From positions 1,178,001 to 1,242,000 of the forward strand of contig NZ_JAUSXR010000001.1 in the NCBI RefSeq assembly GCF_030816155.1: DNA of 64,000 nucleotides. Direction: 5' to 3'. Position 1 is the stretch's first letter. Every line of letters begins with the position of its first letter. Source of the DNA: Arthrobacter woluwensis (GTDB taxonomy: Bacteria > Actinomycetota > Actinomycetes > Actinomycetales > Micrococcaceae). The notes under the pieces were generated by a model, which was given only the letters and a program-made list of their open reading frames with translations, did no database searches and was not told the DNA's origin. The translations under genes were made by a program, and so were the position numbers. Shown here piece after piece: positions 14,997 to 23,054 of the stretch.

Positions 14997-17387
14997 ATGG
15001 CGGATGGCGACGACGACATCGCCGACGAAGTCGAAGCATTCAATACTTTCATGGATAGTCCGATAAGTGCAAAGCAACAAGAGTCCATTTATACAGCATT
15101 TACGGACCGACTAATCGGCATAGGAACCGACGTCTCCAGACTTCAGGTCGCACTGCGCACGGCTGATGATCTAGCTATCGCAATATCGGCCCGTGGCATT
15201 GGAACGATAATTGACCACGCAACGACTCCTAGAGAGGTGAGCTTTAAGCACCAGTACGTCGATCGAGATCTTAAAATCGTAGAATCGGGCCAGACGAGAC
15301 CTTCCGACACGCTAGTCACCACTGGTAGGCCTTTCCGGGCAGTCCTCATCGGACCACCCGGGGCAGGTAAAAGTACGTTTGTGAAGTATTTAGTTGATGC
15401 CCTTGCGGACCCCTCACTTAGGGATACTCCTATACCAAGCGTAATTGTCCCTTGCCGGGAGTATAATCGGCTCGGATGGTCCACGCAATTGGCCGAGTTT
15501 GCCTCCAAGCAAATCAGTATATCGACTGCAGTTGACGTAGATCAAAGGACTTTCGAGGATATTCTTCTTTTCGGGAAGGTCGCAGTGATATTCGATGGTT
15601 TGGATGAGATTACGGATTTGAGCCGGCGTAGTGAGATGGTTAGGCGCATTACTGTATTCAGGAATGCCTATCCGACTGCCTCTGTACTGGTCACCTCGAG
15701 AGAGGTTGGATACTCGCACGCCCCGTTGGATAGGCAACTTTTCCCCGAAGTCAAGCTCGAGGAGTTCAATGAGGGGCAGATCGAAGAATATGCATCCAAG
15801 TGGTTTTCCGGGTATGGGCGAAGTGAACTTGTGGATTCGTTCATGCGCGAGTCTCAAACGCTTGCGGATCTGAGGCGTAATCCACTTTTGTTGTCACTTG
15901 TGTGCCTACTTTACAAGGAGAGCGGAAATATCCCTGCAAGTCGCCGTGGGATCTACCGACAATGTGCGGATCTGCTTTTCCATCGCTGGGACGCTCATCG
16001 ACAGATCGCACAGCACGAATCTATGCCTGAGTTCGGCGATAGAATAATGCAAGAAATTGCTACTTGGTTCTACAAGTTCCCGACAACCCAAACCGGCGTT
16101 GAAGAACGCCAAATAGTGAGGGTCGTGGCCGCCTATATGAGGGACAATATTGGATTCCTCGAGAACCGAGCTGAGTCGGTGGCGACAGACTTCGTCAAGT
16201 TCTGTGCTGATCGTGCTTGGCTTTTGAGCGTGATAGGCGTCTCAGAGCGGGGGGAACGGTTATTTTCGTTCGTCCACCGTACCTTCTTCGAATTTTTTAC
16301 TGCCGAATCATTCGCCAGACAAGCAGCAGACTCCGCCGCTGCGGCAAAGTTCCTCATCGAGGCATACAATCGAGACCAGACATCCGTCGTTCCCGAACTG
16401 TTAGTTCAGAGTTTTGACTTCTATAAGGACCGGGGCGCGACAAACCTCTACATAGAGCTTTGCGCTCGGGCGCCAGTCCCTCTATTGATGCGACTTCTTC
16501 AAGGAATCGCAATTGCGCCCCATGCTTTGACGGCGGGATTTGATAGGTTTTGTCGGGAGGTCGAGTCTCGTCGGAATGGCGTCCCCTATTTTCCGGAGGA
16601 TAATTTCGATTCGCTTATCCAACTCGGTCCTATTGCTAGAGAGTTCTTCGTGGACCGCTATCTTTTCTCAGATGATGGTAACCGTGTTCGCGAGACGTTT
16701 CTCGCAAGCTGGGCTGCTGTCATTCTGAGCGGTTCGCCTGCCATTGGTATGTCCTCTTGGGATGAAGTTGTGGGCAGGATGCTTGTTGAGTACCGACACG
16801 AAGTTGAAGGCTCGCCGGCCGAGGTAGTGTCTAACTGGCGTGCACTAATGGGCTTAGAGGCTTCGGACCGAAGTAGCTTGGATCCCTTGCACTTTGTTGG
16901 AATTTTTGGTCCATATGGTCAGGCAATCGGGACTGTCGGATGGGCGATCCTTTCGGTCTTCGGTGACGGTCAGATGATTTCACTAAATTCGAGTTTGATC
17001 GATGCGATAGACTCCGTGCATTGCCGTGTCGAGAGTGATGCTCTTCTTCCTGTATCTCGAATGGGATTGATCAGCTCGGGGCTGGGTAACTATATAGGTG
17101 AGGGCTGGAGTGTCCCTGTTCAGATGGATCCGGTGGTGATTAAGCTCTACGAGATACTGGGCTTGCTCGCGCTGGCGCTCCACGATTTTCGAGGTAGTTC
17201 CGAGTACAGGTCCATCTCACACCTTTGGCCGGGCAAAGGGCTCATCGGCGTCGTAGACGCTAGAGAAGCCGTCGGTCGCCCCGTTCACGGTCGCAGAATG
17301 AGCGAGATTAGTGACGTGTTCAGAGTCTTACCGACGCGCTGTCAGGACTGGGCGGCGGGCAAGTGTGCTCTGACTCAGAGTCCCTAG
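14997..17387 (+). CDS. NACHT-family NTPase (bacterial NLR-like), candidate defence protein
   Basis: The protein has ~796 residues from ATG 14997, with GTG at 14985 also possible and GAGG at 14982-14985 as ribosome-binding site. Counting from the GTG, Walker A is GPPGAGKS (123-130) and the Walker B/NACHT signature is VIFDGLDEI (201-209). The motif SVLVTSREVGY (sensor-like), the NPLLLSLVCLLY segment and the winged-helix FVHRTFFEFF follow, as in NACHT proteins. The C-terminal ~350 residues are helical or unclassified and would be the sensor. Bacterial NACHT proteins protect against phages (family knowledge). The DNA is clearly more A/T-rich than the flanking backbone. The gene lies outside the 35-bp-bounded element. 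See the upstream in-frame stop for possible inactivation. Confidence 0.8.
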   Translation: MADGDDDIADEVEAFNTFMDSPISAKQQESIYTAFTDRLIGIGTDVSRLQVALRTADDLAIAISARGIGTIIDHATTPREVSFKHQYVDRDLKIVESGQTRPSDTLVTTGRPFRAVLIGPPGAGKSTFVKYLVDALADPSLRDTPIPSVIVPCREYNRLGWSTQLAEFASKQISISTAVDVDQRTFEDILLFGKVAVIFDGLDEITDLSRRSEMVRRITVFRNAYPTASVLVTSREVGYSHAPLDRQLFPEVKLEEFNEGQIEEYASKWFSGYGRSELVDSFMRESQTLADLRRNPLLLSLVCLLYKESGNIPASRRGIYRQCADLLFHRWDAHRQIAQHESMPEFGDRIMQEIATWFYKFPTTQTGVEERQIVRVVAAYMRDNIGFLENRAESVATDFVKFCADRAWLLSVIGVSERGERLFSFVHRTFFEFFTAESFARQAADSAAAAKFLIEAYNRDQTSVVPELLVQSFDFYKDRGATNLYIELCARAPVPLLMRLLQGIAIAPHALTAGFDRFCREVESRRNGVPYFPEDNFDSLIQLGPIAREFFVDRYLFSDDGNRVRETFLASWAAVILSGSPAIGMSSWDEVVGRMLVEYRHEVEGSPAEVVSNWRALMGLEASDRSSLDPLHFVGIFGPYGQAIGTVGWAILSVFGDGQMISLNSSLIDAIDSVHCRVESDALLPVSRMGLISSGLGNYIGEGWSVPVQMDPVVIKLYEILGLLALALHDFRGSSEYRSISHLWPGKGLIGVVDAREAVGRPVHGRRMSEISDVFRVLPTRCQDWAAGKCALTQSP

Positions 17388-17800
17388 GATTGTCAGCTTA
17401 CCCGCTTTAGTTTGTGCGCGCGGTCGTGGGCCAACATTTGTGTGGAGTCTGCTTCGTGCGTCGCGATTGAGTTTTCCGCGTGTTGGCTCCTGCGTGGTTT
17501 TTCTGACCTGATTGTGTAGGAGCTTGGTGAATTCGAGCGGGCTATTGAGAGATGCAGTTTGGCTGGTCCTTTGTAGCTTTTTGAGGGGGGGCAACTTCGG
17601 GCAATCCTAGGGATCTATTGTATGAGCCTAGACTCCGGTTGTGCGGCTGATGGTTCAACGTATTAGATGTGCGGAGGCGCAGGCTTCCGGTGGGCGTCCC
17701 TGGCTTTGGTTGGAAGCCTTCCGAGTTTAGCTTGGGTCGAATTCGACAATCATCGACTTTTGGTAACGGGAGATTTCCCATAATCGTCGATCAGTGACTT
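17388..17800. other. A/T-richer non-coding stretch, junction of foreign DNA and backbone
   Basis: No credible gene, tRNA or terminator was found. Composition is like the NACHT gene until about 17.79 kb, where GC-rich backbone coding begins with the Lrp regulator. No third copy of the tRNA-Pro repeat is present, so the right limit of this foreign segment is not marked. Confidence 0.5.
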
Positions 17801-18229
17801 TCACCGCACCTCCACATCCTCAAACACCAGGAACGTCTGCGTATCCAGCACCTCGGGCATGTTCTGCAGTTGGTCGAACACGACTCGCCTCAGGTCCGCG
17901 TTATCAACGGCTCGCACCAGCAAGATCACGTCGAAGTCCCCGCCCACCAGCGCCACGTGGTGGACCTCGGGGATGTCGCTGAGCTTCGCTCGTAACTCCC
18001 GCCACGAGTGCTGGCGGACCTTGAGGGTCACGTAGGCGCTCGAGCGGAGGCCGGCCTTGAGCGGGTCGATCTTGGTGGTGAAGCCTGTGATGATGCCCTG
18101 GTCCTGCAGTTTCGCGATGCGGTTGTAGGCGTGTGCCCGGGAGACGTGCACCTTCTCCGCGATCGTCGTCACCGATTGGCGGGCATCCTCCGTGAGCAGC
18201 GCGAGAATGGCGCGGTCCACTTCGTCCAC
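17801..18229 (-). CDS. Lrp/AsnC-family regulator of the adjacent 2-oxoacid dehydrogenase operon
   Basis: The protein has 142 residues, standard for the family. The N-terminal winged helix runs from MDEVDRAILALLTEDAR, with VTTIAEKVHVSRAHAYNRI as the helix-turn-helix, to about residue 50. The C-terminal RAM ligand-binding domain contains VHHVALVGGDFDVILLV. It is transcribed divergently from the bkd-type operon, an arrangement typical of BkdR activators that sense branched-chain amino acids. It probably binds the inverted repeat at 18284-18327. The start ATG 18229 follows GGAGG (on the minus strand). Confidence 0.9.
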   Translation of the reverse strand: MDEVDRAILALLTEDARQSVTTIAEKVHVSRAHAYNRIAKLQDQGIITGFTTKIDPLKAGLRSSAYVTLKVRQHSWRELRAKLSDIPEVHHVALVGGDFDVILLVRAVDNADLRRVVFDQLQNMPEVLDTQTFLVFEDVEVR

Positions 18230-18283
18230 GGGACCTCCTGTGATTCAGCTCATATTCGACGTTCCGTCTACAAGATACTCACT

Positions 18284-18327
18284 TTCGAATCCACATTTCC
18301 AGGATTCCGCCGATTCGTGGATACGAA
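18284..18327. promoter_or_regulatory. Candidate Lrp operator between divergent regulator and dehydrogenase operon
   Basis: TTCGAATCCAC (18284-18294) and GTGGATACGAA (18317-18327) are inverted copies matching at 10 of 11 positions, centred in the 162-base divergent intergenic region. Dyad sites of this kind are where AsnC/Lrp regulators usually bind. Binding is inferred. Confidence 0.45.
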
Positions 18328-18391
18328 ACGATCCTCCGGGCCATACTGATCCCAACACATCGCTGTCAGGACCATGCTGCAAGGAGGCATC

Positions 18392-19732
18392 ATGACCATT
18401 TCCGTCAGCCCGCCCGGAGGCGGCTGGTCCGCCGAGGACACAGGCGCCGCAGACGGCGCGGCGACCCCGCAAGCCTCGCCGCAGGGCGTTCCACAGACCG
18501 TCTCGCCACAGGCCACCTCACCACAAGCCACCGCACCGCAAACCACGAGCCTCCAAGAAGCTGTCCAGAATTTCGGCATCAGCATTGAGGACTACCTGCT
18601 CCCGGTCCACGGCCAGATCCAGATCCTCGCCGAGGACGGGACCATGCTCCCCGAGGACCGGCGAGGTTCCAGCCCCGGCCACCAGTACCCCGTCCCCGCG
18701 GACGAGGAACTCCTCGAGGCGTACCGCCGGCTCGTCGTCGGGCGCAGGGTGAACGACCAGAACTCGGCGCTCGTCCGCCAGGGCCGCCTCGCCGTCTACC
18801 CGTCGAGCCACGGCCAGGAGGCCTGCCAGGTCGCGGCGGCGTTGTGCCTGGCCAGCCAAGACTGGATGTTCCCCACCTACCGCGACGCCGTCGCGGTCAT
18901 GACGCGCGGCGTCGACCCGGTGGAGGTCATGACCATCTTCCGCGGCGACTGGCACGGCGGCTACGACCCGCACGCCCACCATGTCGGCATCCAGAGCACC
19001 CCGCTCACCACGCAGTTGCTGCACGCGGTCGGCGTCGCGCACGCCGCGAAGCTCCGCGGCGAGGACACGGTCGTTCTCGCGATGTGCGGCGACGGCGCCA
19101 CGAGCGAGGGGGACTTCCACGAGGCCCTCAACTTCGCCGCCGTCTTCCGCCTGCCGGTCGTGTTCTTCGTGCAGAACAACCAGTACGCCATCTCGGTGCC
19201 GCTCGCGCACCAGACCGCGGCGCCGTCGCTCGCGCACAAGGCCGTCGGCTACGGCATGGCGGGGGAGCGGGTCGACGGCAATGACCTGGTCGCGCTCCTG
19301 GCCGTCCTCGACCGCGCCGTCACCCTGGCGCGCTCCGGTTCCGGCCCGCTCCTGGTCGAGGCGAACACCTACCGCATGCAGGCCCACACCAACGCGGACG
19401 ACGCCACCCGCTACCGCAACCAGGCCGAGGTCGAGGCATGGGCGGCCAAGGACCCGCTCAACCGCATGCGCCACTACCTCCGCGCAGCCGGGCAGCTCAC
19501 CGACGACGTCGAGGCCGCCTTCGCGCACGACGCCGAGCAGGTGGCGCAGCGGCTCCGCGAGGGGCTGAGTGCGGAGCCCGACATCGACCCGCAGGACCTC
19601 TTCCGCTACGTCTTCACCGAGCCCACCCCGCAGCTGCGCGAACAGGCCGCCTTCCTGGCTGACGAGCTCGCGCGCGACGCCGAGGGCGCCGCCGCCGGCA
19701 CAGACACCGCCGACACCCGAGAGGAGCGCTGA
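18392..19732 (+). CDS. bkdA: Branched-chain 2-oxoacid dehydrogenase E1 alpha subunit
   Basis: The protein has 446 residues and is thiamine-diphosphate dependent, decarboxylating branched-chain 2-oxoacids with E1 beta. The ThDP motif is GDGATSEGDFHEALNF followed by VQNNQYAIS. The YRMQAHTNADDATRYR loop is typical of E1 alpha phosphorylation-loop regions. The start is ATG 18392 behind AAGGAGG (18381-18387); an upstream ATG at 18374 is less likely. The first ~50 residues form an unusual low-complexity PQ-A/T-S repeat linker. The operon continues with E1 beta after one base. No E3 gene lies in the window. A pyruvate dehydrogenase role is possible, but the Lrp neighbour favours branched-chain substrates. 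Confidence 0.87.
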   Translation: MTISVSPPGGGWSAEDTGAADGAATPQASPQGVPQTVSPQATSPQATAPQTTSLQEAVQNFGISIEDYLLPVHGQIQILAEDGTMLPEDRRGSSPGHQYPVPADEELLEAYRRLVVGRRVNDQNSALVRQGRLAVYPSSHGQEACQVAAALCLASQDWMFPTYRDAVAVMTRGVDPVEVMTIFRGDWHGGYDPHAHHVGIQSTPLTTQLLHAVGVAHAAKLRGEDTVVLAMCGDGATSEGDFHEALNFAAVFRLPVVFFVQNNQYAISVPLAHQTAAPSLAHKAVGYGMAGERVDGNDLVALLAVLDRAVTLARSGSGPLLVEANTYRMQAHTNADDATRYRNQAEVEAWAAKDPLNRMRHYLRAAGQLTDDVEAAFAHDAEQVAQRLREGLSAEPDIDPQDLFRYVFTEPTPQLREQAAFLADELARDAEGAAAGTDTADTREER

Positions 19733-19733
19733 G

Positions 19734-20828
19734 ATGAGCACCGTCGCAGAAGCGGCAGCGGCCCGGGCGGCCGCCACCGCCGGGCCGTCTGTTGAAGGAC
19801 ACAGCCCCGTGACCTTCGCCAAGGCCCTCACCACCGCCATGGCGGACGCGATGCGCGCCGACCCCGGCGTCGTCGTGTTCGGGGAGGATGTGGCCACGCT
19901 GGGCGGCGTCTTCCGCATCACCGACGGACTCCAGAAGGAGTTCGGCGAGCAGCGCTGCTTCGACACGCCGCTGGCGGAATCCGGGATCGTCGGCATGGCA
20001 CTCGGCATGGCCATGAACGGCCTCCGCCCGGTGATCGAGATGCAGTTCGACGCCTTCGCGTACCCGGCGTTCGAGCAGATCGCGAGCCACGTCGCCAAGA
20101 TGCACAACCGCACTCGCGGACGCATCACGCTGCCGCTCGTCATCCGGGTGCCGTACGCGGGCGGCATCGGCGGCGTCGAGCACCATTGCGACTCCTCCGA
20201 GGCGTACTACGCCCACACACCGGGGCTCAAGGTCTTCACGCCGTCGAGCGTCGCGGACGCGTACCTCCTCCTGCGCGAGGCCATCGCAAGCGAGGACCCT
20301 GTGGTGTTCATGGAGCCCAAGAAGCTGTACTGGTCCAAAGAATCGGTGGACCTGGACGCGCTGCGGGAGGCGTTCGAAGGCGCTGCGTCAGAGGGCACCG
20401 GTGCGTCGGCCGGCGTCCGCGAAGAGGGCCGGGCCGCCGTCGTGCGTCCGGGAACCGACGCGACGATCATCGCCTACGGCCCCGCCGTCCCGCCCGCGCT
20501 CGCCGCGGCCGAAGCGGCGGCTGCCGAGGGACGGAGCGTGGAGGTCGTCGACGTGCGGACCATCGTCCCGTTCGACGACGAGACCATCAGCGCCTCGGTC
20601 CGCAAGACCGGGCGGGTCGTGGTGGTCGCGGAGGCGCAGGGCTTCGCGTCCGTCGCCTCGGAGATCACCGCGCGCGTCCAGGAACGCTGCTTTCACTCGC
20701 TCGCCGCGCCGATCCGCCGCGTCACCGGCTTCGACATCCCGTACCCGGCGCCGAAATTCGAGCACTGGTACCTGCCCGGCGTCGACCGCATCCTCGACGC
20801 CCTCGACGAACTGCAGTGGGAGGACTGA
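19734..20828 (+). CDS. bkdB: Branched-chain 2-oxoacid dehydrogenase E1 beta subunit
   Basis: The protein has 364 residues and forms the E1 heterotetramer with the preceding subunit. Typical E1 beta features are VTFAKALTTAMADAM, VVVFGEDVATLGGVF, CFDTPLAESGIVGMALGMA, the FDAFAYPAFEQI segment and VRVPYAGGIGG-EHHCDS. The C-terminal transketolase domain contains VEVVDVRTIVPFDDETI and ends with FDIPYPAPKFEHWYLPG. The start ATG 19734 is two bases past the E1 alpha stop with GAGGAG upstream. It overlaps the E2 start (ATGA), so translation is probably coupled. A ~25-residue Ala-rich N-terminal extension precedes the conserved part. Confidence 0.9.
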   Translation: MSTVAEAAAARAAATAGPSVEGHSPVTFAKALTTAMADAMRADPGVVVFGEDVATLGGVFRITDGLQKEFGEQRCFDTPLAESGIVGMALGMAMNGLRPVIEMQFDAFAYPAFEQIASHVAKMHNRTRGRITLPLVIRVPYAGGIGGVEHHCDSSEAYYAHTPGLKVFTPSSVADAYLLLREAIASEDPVVFMEPKKLYWSKESVDLDALREAFEGAASEGTGASAGVREEGRAAVVRPGTDATIIAYGPAVPPALAAAEAAAAEGRSVEVVDVRTIVPFDDETISASVRKTGRVVVVAEAQGFASVASEITARVQERCFHSLAAPIRRVTGFDIPYPAPKFEHWYLPGVDRILDALDELQWED

Positions 20829-22228
20829 TGAGCCGCGAGTTTCTGCTGCCCGATCTGGGGGAGGGCCTGACCGAGGCGGAGCTGGTCCGCTGGCTGGTCG
20901 CCGTCGGGGACAGCGTCACGATCGACCAGCCCGTGGCCGAGGTCGAGACCGCGAAGGCCGTGGTCGAGGTGCCGTCACCGTTCGCGGGGACGGTCGCCGT
21001 GCTGCACGGCGCGGAAGGCGAGACGCTCGACGTCGGCAAGCCGCTCATCAGCATCGACGAGGGCGGGGCGTCGGCCGCGCCGGTCGTGGAGACGGCCTCT
21101 GACTATCGCACCGAGGAGCGTGCCGGCTCCGGCAACGTCCTCATCGGCTACGGCACCTCGGGATCGACCGACGGCGGCCGGTCCCGCAGGCGGAAAACCG
21201 CGGCTCCCGCGCGGCTCGCCTCAGCCCGGGAGACACCGCGGATCTCGCCGCCTCCGGTGGAGCGCGAGTCCGTGGACGCCGTCCGCGTCGTCTCCCCGCT
21301 GGTCCGCAAGCTGGCCCGGGACCTCGGCGTCGCATTGCACGCCCTCGACGGTTCCGGCCCCGACGGGCTGATCCTGCGTCGGGACGTCGAGCAGGCGTCG
21401 GCTGGTTCGTCGGCGGCGGCCAGTGCAGCGGCCACCGCCACGGCAGCCTCCGCCACGACGGTCAACGCCGTGGGCGAGGGCACCGCCAGCACCGCCGCGC
21501 CGACCGACCCCTCGACCGGCCTGCCGATCGCCGCTCGCACGCCGCTGCGGGGGATGCGGCGCACGATCGCCCAGGCGATGGTCCGCAGCCGCACCGAGAT
21601 CCCCGAGGCGACGGTCTGGGTGGATGTCGACGCGACGGAACTTGTCGAGCTCCGTGCCGGTCTCAAGCGGCGCGACCCGGAGAACGCGCCGAGTCTGCTG
21701 GCGTTCATCGCGCGGTTCGTGCTGGCCGGGCTGGCGAAGTATCCCGAGCTGAACACCCGGATCGAGACGGCGGAGGACGGCGGCCAGGAGATCGTCTCCT
21801 TCCACGGCGTGAACCTCGGGTTCGCGGCCCAGACCGACCGCGGACTCGTGGTGCCCAGCATCCGGGCCGCCCATCGCCTGAGCGCCCGCGCCCTGGACGG
21901 CGAGCTGAAGCGGCTGACCGGCGTCGCGCGTGAAGGGAAGGCGAGTCCCGCCGACCTCTCCGGCAGCACGTTCACCCTCAACAACTACGGGGTGTTCGGC
22001 GTGGACGGCAGCGCGGCGATCATCAACCACCCCGAAGCGGCGATCCTGGGCGTCGGGCGGATCATCGACCGACCGTGGGTGGTCGACGGGGCGCTCGCGG
22101 TGCGGAAGGTCGTGGAGCTCTCGCTCGTGTTCGACCACCGGGTGTGCGACGGCGGCACGGCCGGCGGCTTCCTGCGGTACGTCGCGGACGCGATCGAGAG
22201 CCCGGGCACGGTCCTGGCGGACCTGTAA
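20828..22228 (+). CDS. bkdC: Dihydrolipoamide acyltransferase E2 of the branched-chain complex
   Basis: The protein has 466 residues. One N-terminal lipoyl domain is present (LPDLGEGLTEAELVRWLV; lipoylated K43 in ETAKAVVEVPSP). A peripheral subunit-binding domain follows at ~145-185 (SPLVRKLARDLGVALHALDG, GLILRRDV). An Ala-rich linker leads to the catalytic acyltransferase domain (about 235-466) with the active-site motif DHRVCDGG near the end. This is the core of the complex, transferring the acyl group to CoA. It is the third gene of the operon with a 1-base ATGA overlap. A single lipoyl domain and normal length fit actinobacterial BkdC/E2 proteins. Confidence 0.9.
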   Translation: MSREFLLPDLGEGLTEAELVRWLVAVGDSVTIDQPVAEVETAKAVVEVPSPFAGTVAVLHGAEGETLDVGKPLISIDEGGASAAPVVETASDYRTEERAGSGNVLIGYGTSGSTDGGRSRRRKTAAPARLASARETPRISPPPVERESVDAVRVVSPLVRKLARDLGVALHALDGSGPDGLILRRDVEQASAGSSAAASAAATATAASATTVNAVGEGTASTAAPTDPSTGLPIAARTPLRGMRRTIAQAMVRSRTEIPEATVWVDVDATELVELRAGLKRRDPENAPSLLAFIARFVLAGLAKYPELNTRIETAEDGGQEIVSFHGVNLGFAAQTDRGLVVPSIRAAHRLSARALDGELKRLTGVAREGKASPADLSGSTFTLNNYGVFGVDGSAAIINHPEAAILGVGRIIDRPWVVDGALAVRKVVELSLVFDHRVCDGGTAGGFLRYVADAIESPGTVLADL

Positions 22229-22254
22229 GGGCACCGCTAAGGGGTCCTGCCTCG

Positions 22255-22317
22255 CGTTGCGTGCTCAGTTGTTGCGGGTCTAGACGGCGAATACCCGCAA
22301 TAACTGAGCACGCAACG
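22255..22317. repeat. 25-bp perfect-length palindrome (terminator or REP-like element)
   Basis: The arm 22255-22279 (CGTTGCGTGCTCAGTTGTTG then CGGGT) pairs along all 25 bases with 22293-22317, with a single G-T wobble, leaving a 13-base loop. It lies between convergent genes (E2 and the secreted protein), so it can terminate both. The length, near-perfect arms and lack of a T-run also suit a dispersed palindromic repeat. Confidence 0.7.
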
Positions 22318-22355
22318 GAAGGAGCTCTGTACTGCGACTCTCAGTACAGCGCCCC

Positions 22356-22844
22356 TCAGTATTTGGAGATCGTGGTGTAGTACGGCGGAGTCGACGACTT
22401 CTTCTCCACGTAGCAACCGGCGTCGTAGGCGGCCTGCCAGGCGGCATTCTTCGCCGCTCCGACGTCGGAGTAGGAGAAATTGACCTGACCGGCGTAGCTG
22501 CAGAGCTGGTTCCACGTCTTGGCGCCGACGATGCCGTCCGAGGTGAGGTACGTCCATTGCTGGAAGCGGCGGACGTTGGTCTCCGTGTTGGCGCCGAAGC
22601 TGTTGTCCACCGTGAGGCTGTATCCGCCGTACTGGGAGCCGTACGCGGCCCTGATGCCGTTCAGCATCCGCTGGATGTGGCCGACGCAGGTGGCATACCC
22701 GCCGCGAGAGTACTGGTAGGCGGTGCACCCCTTGCCGGTGGTGCCGCTGTAAGCATTGGCCGCTCCGACCGGACTGGCGGACATCAGTCCGGCGAGCGCG
22801 AATGCGGCAGCGCCCGCAGCGAGACCCTTTTTGATCCTCATCAT
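22356..22844 (-). CDS. Secreted peptidoglycan-binding-like protein
   Basis: The protein has 162 residues. The Sec signal peptide has basic MMRIKKG, an Ala/Leu-rich core and probable cleavage after GAANA or near it. The mature part has a PG_binding_1-like region: YATCVGHIQRMLNGI, LTVDNSFGANTETNVRRFQQ, LTSDGIVGAKTWNQLC. Four Cys could form disulfides. It is expected outside the membrane in contact with the cell wall. No catalytic domain is visible, so it may be a binding or structural protein or an inhibitor-like factor. GGGAGG precedes two consecutive ATG codons (22844 and 22841). It is convergent with the bkd operon. Confidence 0.8.
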   Translation of the reverse strand: MMRIKKGLAAGAAAFALAGLMSASPVGAANAYSGTTGKGCTAYQYSRGGYATCVGHIQRMLNGIRAAYGSQYGGYSLTVDNSFGANTETNVRRFQQWTYLTSDGIVGAKTWNQLCSYAGQVNFSYSDVGAAKNAAWQAAYDAGCYVEKKSSTPPYYTTISKY

Positions 22845-23054
22845 GATCCTCCCTGATCCGAGCGGACGTGCCCGCTCCGTGGGGTCAGACTAATGCCTGA
22901 ATCGCCGGCCGTCACGGGTTCCTCCGAGGAAACCGGCACGTTACTGGTTGGTTGGATTGGGTGGACTGGACGGGTTGGACTGCCAGGTCTTCGCGCCGCC
23001 GTAGCAGTCGGAAACACAAGCGGGCGTGACTCCGCACGCCCGTAGTCTGGTGCC

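Noticed and set aside
717..17800. CRISPR array or restriction-modification operon in the island
   Set aside because: No regularly spaced repeats, cas genes or DNA methyltransferase genes were seen on either strand.
22850..23054. Cobalamin riboswitch upstream of metH
   Set aside because: No B12-box-like sequence or characteristic fold could be recognised; a covariance-model scan would be needed to exclude it fully.
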